Shown piece by piece: positions 34,334 through 42,700 of a stretch of 64,000 nt of DNA. Under the pieces are notes generated by a model. The model did not search any database. It worked only from the letters and a program-made list of their open reading frames with translations, and was not told the DNA's origin. This DNA comes from Methanocatella intestini. Lineage in GTDB: Archaea; Methanobacteriota; Methanobacteria; Methanobacteriales; Methanobacteriaceae. The stretch lies in assembly GCF_002252585.1 (NCBI RefSeq), contig NZ_NQLD01000012.1; one strand, 5' to 3'. The position numbers and the translations under genes are program-made. Each line of letters begins with the position of its first letter. Positions within the stretch are counted from its first letter, which is position 1.

Positions 34334-35005
34334 ATGAAACCTTATGTTATTTTAAATGCAGCTATGACATTAGATGGAAAAATAGCTACTAAAACTGGAA
34401 GTTCCAATATTTCAGGTGAAAAAGATTTGAAAAGAGTTCATGAACTTAGACGTGAAGTTGATGGAATAATGGTTGGGATTAATACTGTTATTGCAGATAA
34501 TCCCAGACTGACAGTTCATAAAATCGATGCAAATCCTGAAGACAATCCTGTTCGTGTAGTGGTAGACAGCAAATGCAGAACTCCAATAGCTGCACGTATA
34601 ACAAATAAAGACGCAAAAACCATAATAGCCGGAGCTAATGACTATAAATTTGATTTTATTGTAAATGACAGATATGCTAATTTCACTAAAAGGGGAATTG
34701 ACTTCTTTTTCAGCGGAAATAAAAGAGTTGACCTAAAAGCTTTAATGAATTATCTTTATGAAAAAGGTATTAAAACATTGATGCTTGAGGGAGGTTCAAC
34801 TCTAAACTTTTCAATGATTAAGGAAGGATTAATTGATGAAATAAGAATTTGCATTGCTCCTTTTGTTGTTGGCGGTAAGGATTCACATACTTTATTTGAT
34901 GGTGAAGGATTTGACACAATGGATGAAGGAGTAAGATTGGAGCTTTTTGATTCTTTTAAATTAGGGGATGATTTAATCCTGCAGTATAAAGTTTTAAATA
35001 AGTGA
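34334..35005 (+). CDS. arfC: 2,5-diamino-6-ribosylaminopyrimidinone 5'-phosphate reductase
   Basis: A 223-residue RibD-C/RIB7-type reductase of archaeal riboflavin (and FO precursor) synthesis, reducing the ribosyl to a ribityl side chain with NADPH. Motifs: LNAAMTLDGKIATKTGSSNI, RREVDGIMVGINTVIADNPR, LMLEGGSTLNFSMIKEGLID and ICIAPFVVGGKDSHTLFDGE. The length is normal for the archaeal single-domain enzyme. It shares an operon with the GlcNAc-1-P transferase gene (5 bp gap). Its product leads to the ribitylaminouracil used by CofH for F420. Confidence 0.9.
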   Translation: MKPYVILNAAMTLDGKIATKTGSSNISGEKDLKRVHELRREVDGIMVGINTVIADNPRLTVHKIDANPEDNPVRVVVDSKCRTPIAARITNKDAKTIIAGANDYKFDFIVNDRYANFTKRGIDFFFSGNKRVDLKALMNYLYEKGIKTLMLEGGSTLNFSMIKEGLIDEIRICIAPFVVGGKDSHTLFDGEGFDTMDEGVRLELFDSFKLGDDLILQYKVLNK

Positions 35006-35029
35006 TTTTTTTCATTTATTCTCTTTTTT

Positions 35030-35497
35030 TTAAAATATAAATGCAAATGGTGGATTTTTACAGATGCAGTATTTGCAAAGGGATCTTCTGTCTTTTATAA
35101 ATTGTGCTCTTCCTTTACAGTAATAGCTGTTATTTTTCATGTAAACTTCATCTTCTTTAGGATTATTTCCATAAGGATGCAGAGGCTTTTTAACTATTAG
35201 TGCCAGATACAGGGAGATGTATTTTGTAAATTCTTTAGTTTCATTGTCGTTTGGAGCATATTTGTCAAAATAAAAGTTAATGTCTCCTTTTATTTTTTGA
35301 ATGACTCCATCGTTTATTTTGAAATCATTTTCAAGCTCTTCTTCATAGATTTCATCATAAACTCCAGAATTATATTTGGCCAGTGATTTGGTAAGGGGAT
35401 CTTTGTATCTATCATCAGTTACCTTGTTTTTCAGATAATCAATTGGATAATCCTTTAGGTTTTCTCTTATTTCATTAAGTAATTTTGATGCTTTCAT
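35030..35497 (-). CDS. DUF2115 (UPF0305) family protein
   Basis: A 155-residue archaeal protein of the DUF2115/UPF0305 family. The C-terminus has a conserved cysteine cluster in YYCKGRAQF and RRSLCKYCICK, probably metal-binding, preceded by helices (LLNEIRENLKDYPIDYLKNK) and PLHPYGNNPKEDEVYMKN. No function is known for the family. ATG 35497 overlaps the stop of the upstream PHP gene (ATGA), so the two are translationally coupled. Confidence 0.78.
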   Translation of the reverse strand: MKASKLLNEIRENLKDYPIDYLKNKVTDDRYKDPLTKSLAKYNSGVYDEIYEEELENDFKINDGVIQKIKGDINFYFDKYAPNDNETKEFTKYISLYLALIVKKPLHPYGNNPKEDEVYMKNNSYYCKGRAQFIKDRRSLCKYCICKNPPFAFIF

Positions 35498-36159
35498 AAA
35501 ATCCCTTTAGATTTAAGTAATTCCCGAGGATTATCAACAATAGCTGCCATAGCTTCTTTTTTACTTAATCCTGCTCCAAGAGCTATTTCATAAGATTTTT
35601 CAAAGGTAATTAGATTATCCGGTGAATGTGTATCTGTATTTACAAGTAATTTATTACCTACTTCACTGGCTATGTTGGCTACATGACCGTTTCCAAGACA
35701 ATGGCCACTTCTTGCACTTATTTCCAGATAGATTCCATTTTCTTTTGCAATTTGAGCTTCTTCATAAGTAATCAAACCGGGATGGCCTAGAATGTCTACA
35801 TATTCGCTGTTGACTGCAGCATAATTGGTTCCTTCAATTACAGGTTCATTTAATGTTTCACCATGAACAACAACAATTTGTGCACCTAAATCTTTTGCTT
35901 TTTTAGCTACTCCGTCAATAGATTCTGTAGGCACATGAGTTACTTCAGCACCTAAAACAACCTTGATGTTCCAGTTGGCATTAATATCGTCAATAGCTTT
36001 TTGTATTTGTGGTATCTGCTCAACATTGGAGTAATCAACATGGTCGGTAATAGCTATCACTTCGTGATTTAAATTAGCAGCTCTTCGGGCCAATTCTGAA
36101 GGCAATAATTCTCCGTCACTAAATAAACTGTGCATATGTAAATCTATTCTTTTATTCAA
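35494..36159 (-). CDS. PHP domain metal-dependent phosphatase
   Basis: A 221-residue PHP-domain (histidinol-phosphatase-like) hydrolase. The trinuclear metal site is visible: RIDLHMHSLFSDGELLPSEL (HxH...D), AITDHVDYSN, VVLGAEVTHV, HGETLNEPV, DILGHPGL and NTDTHSPDNL. The start is TTG 36159 with GGGGAG upstream. The substrate could be histidinol phosphate or another phosphate ester; the short single-domain form does not decide. It is coupled to DUF2115 downstream. Confidence 0.83.
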   Translation of the reverse strand: MNKRIDLHMHSLFSDGELLPSELARRAANLNHEVIAITDHVDYSNVEQIPQIQKAIDDINANWNIKVVLGAEVTHVPTESIDGVAKKAKDLGAQIVVVHGETLNEPVIEGTNYAAVNSEYVDILGHPGLITYEEAQIAKENGIYLEISARSGHCLGNGHVANIASEVGNKLLVNTDTHSPDNLITFEKSYEIALGAGLSKKEAMAAIVDNPRELLKSKGIL

Positions 36160-36302
36160 AGTTTTTCTCCCCAGTATAATTGTTATATTATTGAGTTATA
36201 TCAAATATAATAAATAAATATTGCCCAGTATTTTTTTTAAAATGGAATATACTTAATAACTGTTTTTTATATAAATTATATTTAGATAATAAGGAGATAT
36301 TT

Positions 36303-36809
36303 ATGTCTGGAGATTTGATTTTATATTTTTCCCGTGCAGGTGAAAATTATTATGAGGGGGATTTGAAAGTAGTTGAGAAAGGAAACACTGAAGTAGTTGC
36401 AGATTATATTAAAGAGATAACTAATGGGGACGTTTTTAAGGTAGAACCTGAAATCCCATATCCTGAAGATTATATGGAATGTACTGAAGTAACTAAAAAT
36501 GAGAAAAATGGCAGAATATTAAAGGAAACCCTTGAAGATGTCGGAGATTACGAAGGGGTTTATATAGGATTTCCCATTTGGTGGGGAAAAATGCCGATTG
36601 TTTTTGAATCTCAGTTAGATAAATTGGATTTTAAAGGTAAAGTTGTAAAACCTTTTGTTACTCATGAGGGTTCAGGTTTTGGAAAATCTAAAAAACAATT
36701 AAAAAAGCTATGTAAAGGTGCAGATATTAGAAATGGTCTTGAAATTAAGGGCAGTGATGTTTTAGGTTCAAAAAACAAAGTCAAATGTTGGATTAATGAT
36801 AATTTATAA
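36303..36809 (+). CDS. Flavodoxin-like protein
   Basis: A 168-residue flavodoxin-fold protein. The FMN phosphate loop region is LILYFSRAGENYYEGDLKVV followed by KGNTEVVADYIKE. DYEGVYIGFPIWWGKMPIVF is the second flavin loop, and FVTHEGSGFGKSKKQLK is the third. It is an electron carrier or an NAD(P)H-quinone-type flavodoxin; the partner is unknown. AAGGAGA precedes ATG 36303, and a TATA-like TTTTTATATAAA lies at about 36264-36275. It stands as a single gene, divergent from the PHP gene. Confidence 0.86.
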   Translation: MSGDLILYFSRAGENYYEGDLKVVEKGNTEVVADYIKEITNGDVFKVEPEIPYPEDYMECTEVTKNEKNGRILKETLEDVGDYEGVYIGFPIWWGKMPIVFESQLDKLDFKGKVVKPFVTHEGSGFGKSKKQLKKLCKGADIRNGLEIKGSDVLGSKNKVKCWINDNL

Positions 36810-37033
36810 TTTTTTTTAAAGTTTTTTTTATTTATTGCTGTTTTATGTAATATTTTTTTATAATTTAAATAATTTTAAATATTTTAAAATACTACTTTTA
36901 ATTATAAAATTTATATTGTCTAATGAAAAAAAAGAAATTATTTAATAATTTTTTCAGTACAAAGAAAAAATTTCATTTAATTAAATATTTTTTCTATAGG
37001 TAAGATTTTTTTTATTAGAAATGGTGGTAAAAT

Positions 37034-38221
37034 ATGATTAAAAGAGAACATTATTTAAATCAAATAATTGATTTAATTGATAAGGATATTATTAAGATTT
37101 TAACAGGAGTTAGGCGTTCTGGCAAATCTGTATTGTTACAACAGGTTGTTAATCATTTAAAAAATAATGGAATAAAAGAGGAAAATATTATTTTCATTGA
37201 TTTAGAATCACCAGACTTTCTTAGTTATTCAACAATAAATGACTTAAATGAATATATAAAAAGCAAATCTAATAAAACAGATAAATATTACTTGTTTTTT
37301 GATGAAATTCAAAGAATTGAAGGTTGGCAAAGACTTGTAAATGCATATTTTTCATTAGATAATTTTGATGTTTATGTTACAGGATCAAATTCTAAATTAT
37401 TAAGTGGGGAATTTGCAACATATTTGACAGGACGTTATATTAATATTAAAATATTTCCTTTTTCATTTGTTGAATATTTGGAATACAACAAAGATTCTAA
37501 TTTGTCTGAAAAAGAATTATTCATGGAATATTTAACATTTGGGGGATTTCCAGCATCATTTGAATTGAATAATAAAATCCAATATTTAAAGGACTTATTT
37601 GATTCAATTGTATTTAATGATATTATAAAAAGGTTTGATATTAAAAATGTTGATTTGTTAATTAGATTAACTCATTTTTTAGTATCAAATATAGGTCAGT
37701 TGGTTTCAGCTAATAGTATTGTTAAATATCTTAAAAAAGATAGGATAAATGTTTCTGTAAATACTGTTTATAATTATATTTCTTATCTTGAAGAGGCTTG
37801 TTTGATATATAAGGTGAAAAGAGAGGATTTAATTGGTAAAAAAATATTAAATCATTTGGAAAAATATTATGTTGTGGATTTAGGTTTTAGAGAATCTATT
37901 TTAAAAAAAGATTTGGATATAGGTCAGTCTTTAGAAAATATTGTTTATTTTGAGTTACTTAGAAGAGGATATGAAGTTAATATTGGTAAATACAATACTA
38001 AAGAAATTGATTTTATTTGCAGAAAAGGTTCTGAAAAAATTTATATTCAGGTAACTTATATTCTAGCTAATGAAGAAATTCATAAAAGAGAATTTGATCC
38101 ACTTTTAAAGGTAAATGACAATTATCCAAAATATGTTCTTTCATTAGATGATTTTGATATGTCTTATATGGGAGTTAAACATCTTAATATTATAAATTTT
38201 TTAACAGGTAATGAGATTTAA
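37034..38221 (+). CDS. AAA ATPase with DUF4143 nuclease-like C-terminus
   Basis: A 395-residue protein of the archaeal-bacterial AAA/DUF4143 type. Walker A is TGVRRSGKSVLLQQVV near residue 27, Walker B is YLFFDEIQRIEGWQRL near residue 90, and an arginine sensor region is in YVTGSNSKLLSGEFATYLTG. The C-terminal part has a winged-helix piece and a PD-(D/E)XK-like core (YFELLRRGYEV, then KEIDFICRKGSEKIYIQVTY). Its role is unknown; such genes are accessory, and toxin-antitoxin or defence links have been proposed. GGTGG precedes ATG 37034. The region before it (36810-37033) is very AT-rich and contains no gene. Confidence 0.82.
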   Translation: MIKREHYLNQIIDLIDKDIIKILTGVRRSGKSVLLQQVVNHLKNNGIKEENIIFIDLESPDFLSYSTINDLNEYIKSKSNKTDKYYLFFDEIQRIEGWQRLVNAYFSLDNFDVYVTGSNSKLLSGEFATYLTGRYINIKIFPFSFVEYLEYNKDSNLSEKELFMEYLTFGGFPASFELNNKIQYLKDLFDSIVFNDIIKRFDIKNVDLLIRLTHFLVSNIGQLVSANSIVKYLKKDRINVSVNTVYNYISYLEEACLIYKVKREDLIGKKILNHLEKYYVVDLGFRESILKKDLDIGQSLENIVYFELLRRGYEVNIGKYNTKEIDFICRKGSEKIYIQVTYILANEEIHKREFDPLLKVNDNYPKYVLSLDDFDMSYMGVKHLNIINFLTGNEI

Positions 38222-38247
38222 ATAATATTAAAAAGTAATTTTATAGT

Positions 38248-39102
38248 ATGGATATTTCAGTTTTTGTTCCAGGTCACATTACCGGTTTTTTTAGCATTGA
38301 AAATAATGCAAATCCTTTAAAAAATGGGTCCTGTGGAGCTGGTTTTTTAGTAAACAGAGGTGTTTTAACAGATATTTCTTCTTGTGATACTTTGGAAATT
38401 GAAGTTAATCAGGGAGATTATACAGTTATTAATGAAGTTTTGAAGATTTTAAAGATTGAAAAACCGGTTAAAATCACTCAGGATATTCAGCTTCCAATTG
38501 GAGCGGGATTTGGAACATCAGCTGCATCTGCATTAGGTCTGGCTATTGCTTTAAATGAATTTTTCAGTTTAGGATATACTTTAGAGGAATGCGGTCAGAT
38601 AGCTCACAGGGCAGAAATTAATTTAGGTTCCGGGTTAGGTGATGTAATAGCTCAAATGGGTAAAGGCATAGTTTTAAGAACAAAGGCTGGAGCTCCGGGG
38701 ATTGGTGAAATAAAATCTTTTCCTGATGAAGAAATCATAATAGCTACTAAAACATTTGGTGAAATTGACACTGCATCTGTTATTCAGAATCCAGAATATA
38801 AAAAAATAATTTCAGATGCAGGTTTGGAGTTAAAAAACAGATTTGTAGAAAATCCGTCAATTGGGAATTTTTTAGACTTTTCTTTTGAATTTTCAGAAAA
38901 GACAAATCTGATGTCTGATGAAGTAAGTGAACTTATTGATTATTTTAATTCTTTGGATGATATTTTAGGTTCTTCAATGGCAATGCTTGGAAATACTGTA
39001 TTTGCCTTTGCATCTAATAGAGATGTTTTTAAAAACATGGATATTGAAGGCTTAAATATATATGAACTGGATAATATTGGTATAAAATATGATAAACATT
39101 AG
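38248..39102 (+). CDS. Pantoate kinase (GHMP family)
   Basis: A 284-residue GHMP-family kinase that phosphorylates pantoate in archaeal coenzyme A synthesis, before phosphopantothenate synthetase. Motifs: FVPGHITGFFSIENN, the ATP-binding LPIGAGFGTSAASALGLAIA (about residues 88-107), AEINLGSGLGDVIAQMGKGI and a C-terminal SSMAMLGNTVFAF. No Shine-Dalgarno site is obvious before ATG 38248. The last 14 bp overlap the methyltransferase gene, so they are coupled. Confidence 0.88.
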   Translation: MDISVFVPGHITGFFSIENNANPLKNGSCGAGFLVNRGVLTDISSCDTLEIEVNQGDYTVINEVLKILKIEKPVKITQDIQLPIGAGFGTSAASALGLAIALNEFFSLGYTLEECGQIAHRAEINLGSGLGDVIAQMGKGIVLRTKAGAPGIGEIKSFPDEEIIIATKTFGEIDTASVIQNPEYKKIISDAGLELKNRFVENPSIGNFLDFSFEFSEKTNLMSDEVSELIDYFNSLDDILGSSMAMLGNTVFAFASNRDVFKNMDIEGLNIYELDNIGIKYDKH

Positions 39103-39628
39103 CTATAATATAAAGGAATATAGAAAAGAGCTATTTAATATAGCTGATGACGGAAATACCATTATTGAGTTGGGATGTCATGTAGGAAACACTACAAAAC
39201 TAATTTTGGATAAATTTGACAATGTAAAAATAATAGCTATTGATAATAGTCCTGAAGCTGTAGGGAAAATGGAAAAACTTGCTGATGATTATTCCAATTT
39301 AACATTTATATCTGGTGATGTAAGACGCCATGAGATTCTTCTGGAAGCTTTTAGGTTAACTCAAAAGTGTGATGTTTTATCTGTTGATTTAGGTGGAGGA
39401 TATCATCCTGACACTGTTTTTAAAGTATTTTACATTTGGTCATCAACATTCAAACCAGTTCATTCAATAATTAGAAATAAAGGATTAGTTGATTTTTGTA
39501 ATTCAGCTAGTGTAAGCTGCAAGGATTTTAAATCTCATGAAGGCCATCTGGAATCTTACATTGATGAAGGAATTCCTCCTCAAATTAAAGAATTTGAATT
39601 ATGGACACCTTCTTTAAGGAAAAAATAG
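39089..39628 (+). CDS. SAM-dependent methyltransferase
   Basis: A 179-residue class I methyltransferase. The SAM-binding motif is TIIELGCHVGNTTKLILDKF, followed by IIAIDNSPEAVGKMEKLADD (acidic loop) and FISGDVRRHEIL. CDVLSVDLGGGYHPDTVFKV is at the motif IV position. The C-terminus has three cysteines (DFCNSASVSCKDFKSHEG and the one in QKCDVL). It overlaps the pantoate kinase end by 14 bp. The substrate is not recognised. Confidence 0.8.
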   Translation: MINISYNIKEYRKELFNIADDGNTIIELGCHVGNTTKLILDKFDNVKIIAIDNSPEAVGKMEKLADDYSNLTFISGDVRRHEILLEAFRLTQKCDVLSVDLGGGYHPDTVFKVFYIWSSTFKPVHSIIRNKGLVDFCNSASVSCKDFKSHEGHLESYIDEGIPPQIKEFELWTPSLRKK

Positions 39629-39673
39629 CTAATTATAAATAATTTATTAACAAAAGTATATTTATTGATTAAT

Positions 39674-39689
39674 AAGTAAATTTTTACTT
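39674..39689. promoter_or_regulatory. Inverted repeat in the helicase-nuclease promoter
   Basis: AAGTAAA-TT-TTTACTT is a perfect inverted repeat with 7 bp arms, lying 15-20 bp after a TATA-like AAGTATATTTA (about 39654-39664) and 32 bp before ATG 39722. It covers the expected transcription start, so it could be an operator. AGGTG (39714-39718) is the ribosome-binding site. Confidence 0.4.
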
Positions 39690-39721
39690 GATTTTTTAAA
39701 TAGGTTATTTATAGGTGCAGT

Positions 39722-42700
39722 ATGCCAACAAATTTTGAATTTTTAAAAGAAGACTATCCTGATTTATTTGATTGGGCTCATGACATGGAAAAAAAAGTTA
39801 AACAAGACCCTAATGGAGCTATTAATTCAGGTTCTAAATTTTTTGAAAGAATTTTAAATATATTACTTGAAAATGCCAGAATTCATCCTAAAGAAACATA
39901 TGTTGAAAAAATAATTGATTTAAAAAATAAGAAAGTCATTGATTCCAAATCAGAGAAATTGCTTCAAAAAGCAAGAAAATACCGTAATGATGATAGACAT
40001 AGTGATTCTTCGTCAAATGAAAGAGTGGCATTAGCTTTTTTAAAAGTTATATTTAATATATCTGTATGGTTTATGGAGGATTATAATAATGAAATTATTC
40101 ATAATTCTGATTTTGATACAAATATTTTAACCCAGATTGAAAAAGAAAGTCAAGTATCTAAAGAAGACATAGAAAAATTTGAAAATAAATTGTTGAATAT
40201 GTTAGAATTTAAGATGGAACAAATAAATCGTAAAAAAGAAGAGGTAGTTAATCTTGTTGAAGATAATTATATTCTTAAGGAGGATGTCGGTAAAATAGTT
40301 AATGATGCTGTGAATTTGGCTATGATACAATCTAGTGAAGATAAAGCTAGTCTTGAAAATAAAATACTTAATCTTTCAAAAGAAAACGAAGAATTAAAAA
40401 GAGGTTTTGAATCTAAATTTAATGATCTTAAAATCAATTATTCTGAAAATAATAAAGAAGAATTGGTAAATTTTATTGCAGATAATTATTATTCTAAAGA
40501 AGATGTCGGTAAAATAGTTAATGATGCTGTGAATTTGGCTATGATACAATCTAGTGAAGATAAAGCTAATTTTAAAAAAGAACTACTTAATCTTTCAAAA
40601 AAATATGATTCTTCAAGAAAAAATCTTGAAGATAAAATTGACAATTTAACAATGGAATATTCTAATGCTGATTTAAGCAAGTTTGTTACAGATAATTATG
40701 CTCCAAAAGATGAAATTTATAAGATAGTTTCTAATGAAATTGAAAATTTAAAAAAAGAATCAGATGGGGATAAACTTAATTTAGAAAAAATGATGTTAAT
40801 TATTAATGAGGAAAATGAATTAATGAGAAAAGATTTTGAATCTAAATTAAATAGTATTAACGAGCAAACATCGGATAAAAGTAATAAAGAGCTTGAAAAT
40901 TTAATTATTAAGGATTATGTTCCTAAAAGTGATTTAAAAAAGCATATTGATTTAGCAATTAAAGAATTTGCAAAAACTCATAATATAGAAATTAGTGAAA
41001 TTTACAATCCTCCTGAAGAAATTTTAATTGAAAATCAACCTAAATTTGTTCCATCTAAACCTAAAAAACAAAAAATAAAACCTAAAAAATTAAATGAAGA
41101 TCAAGAAGCAGCTGTTATGTATGATGGTAAAAAACCTCTTTTAATTGAAGCAGGCCCAGGTTCTGGTAAAACTACAGTTTTAATTGAAAGGGTAAAATAT
41201 CTTTTAAATAATAAAGGTATTGATCCTGAAAGTTTACTTGTTATTACTTTTACAAAAAAAGCAGCTAATGAATTAAAAACAAGATTAAGTGAAGAAACAG
41301 ATAATATATCAGAATTAGATGTTCAAAAAATGCAGATATCTACTATTCATGGTTTTTGTGCTAAAATTTTAGAAAAAGCAGGGTATGTTAATTTAAGTAT
41401 TATTGGTGATGATTTAGGTGAAAAAATTAATATGTTTGTTAGAAAACATCTTGAAGAGTTAGGATTCACTGGAATAGCTTATGCTTCTAAAAGGGATGCT
41501 AAAAACATTATTAATAAATATGAGGAATATTGTACTTTTGGTGTTGATTCACAAAATCTTATAAAATATATTCAAGATAATTATCCAATTAGTCAAGATT
41601 ACATTGATTTTGTAGAACAATATATGGAAGAAAATGAAGGTAAATTTCCTAAAATGGAAGTTAAGGAAAATAAGGAATTTAAACAATCTTATTACAATGC
41701 CTTGTATTTACAAGTAGCTAAATCTTATCCAATTTATAAAGAATTAATGGAAAAAGAAAATGTTATTGATTTTGGTCATATGCAACTAAAAGCACTGGAA
41801 TATCTTAGAGAAAATCCAGATTCTGTTTTTAAAAATATTTTAATTGATGAATTCCAGGATACTGATCCTATTCAAATGGAAATTTTTAAAATTTTAATGA
41901 AAAATTGTGATAGTGCTACTTTTGTAGGAGATATTGATCAAAGTATTTATGGTTTTAGAGGTTCTTATGACAATTACTTTGAACAGTTATCTAATGAATA
42001 TGATGTTAAAAGAATAAGTTTAAATACAAATTATCGTTCAACTAATCAGATAATTGATGTGTCTGAAGCACTTATTAAACCTCAAAGAGATGTTCATTCT
42101 GAAAAGGATTTAAAAGGTAATAGGGACATTGATTTCCCGATTTATTATATTTCTAATGAAGATAAAGATAATGAAGCAGAAAATATCTGCGAATTTATTA
42201 AATATTTAAAAGAAACTGGTAAAATTGATAATTATAATGAAATAGCTGTTTTAACAAGGTCTGTTACTAGTAATGGTAATTGTATTAAACCATTAATGAA
42301 TTTACTTAATGAAAATAATATTCCTTATGCTATTAAAGGAAATAAAGATTTACTGGATAAAGATGAAATTAAATCTATTTTAACATTGATTTATTATGTT
42401 ATTTCAGAAGATAAAGATCATCATATAATGAACTCCTGGGAAAAGAAATGGCTTAACTTAAAGGCATTTACTGACACTGATTTTAAAATGAAGCTCTGTA
42501 ATTTGTCTGATGAAACAAAAGAAATTCTTTTTAATATTCAGGAACAGTATGAAAATGATGTTGTTGCAGCTGAAAAAGATGTGAGTATTGAAGTCACTGG
42601 TAAAAAAAGTAGAGTTAGAAGTTTTGGTGGAGTATTTAAAAAATATAATAAACCTGAATTTGAAAATGGTCAAGAAATATTAAAAGATATTGTAAATAAA

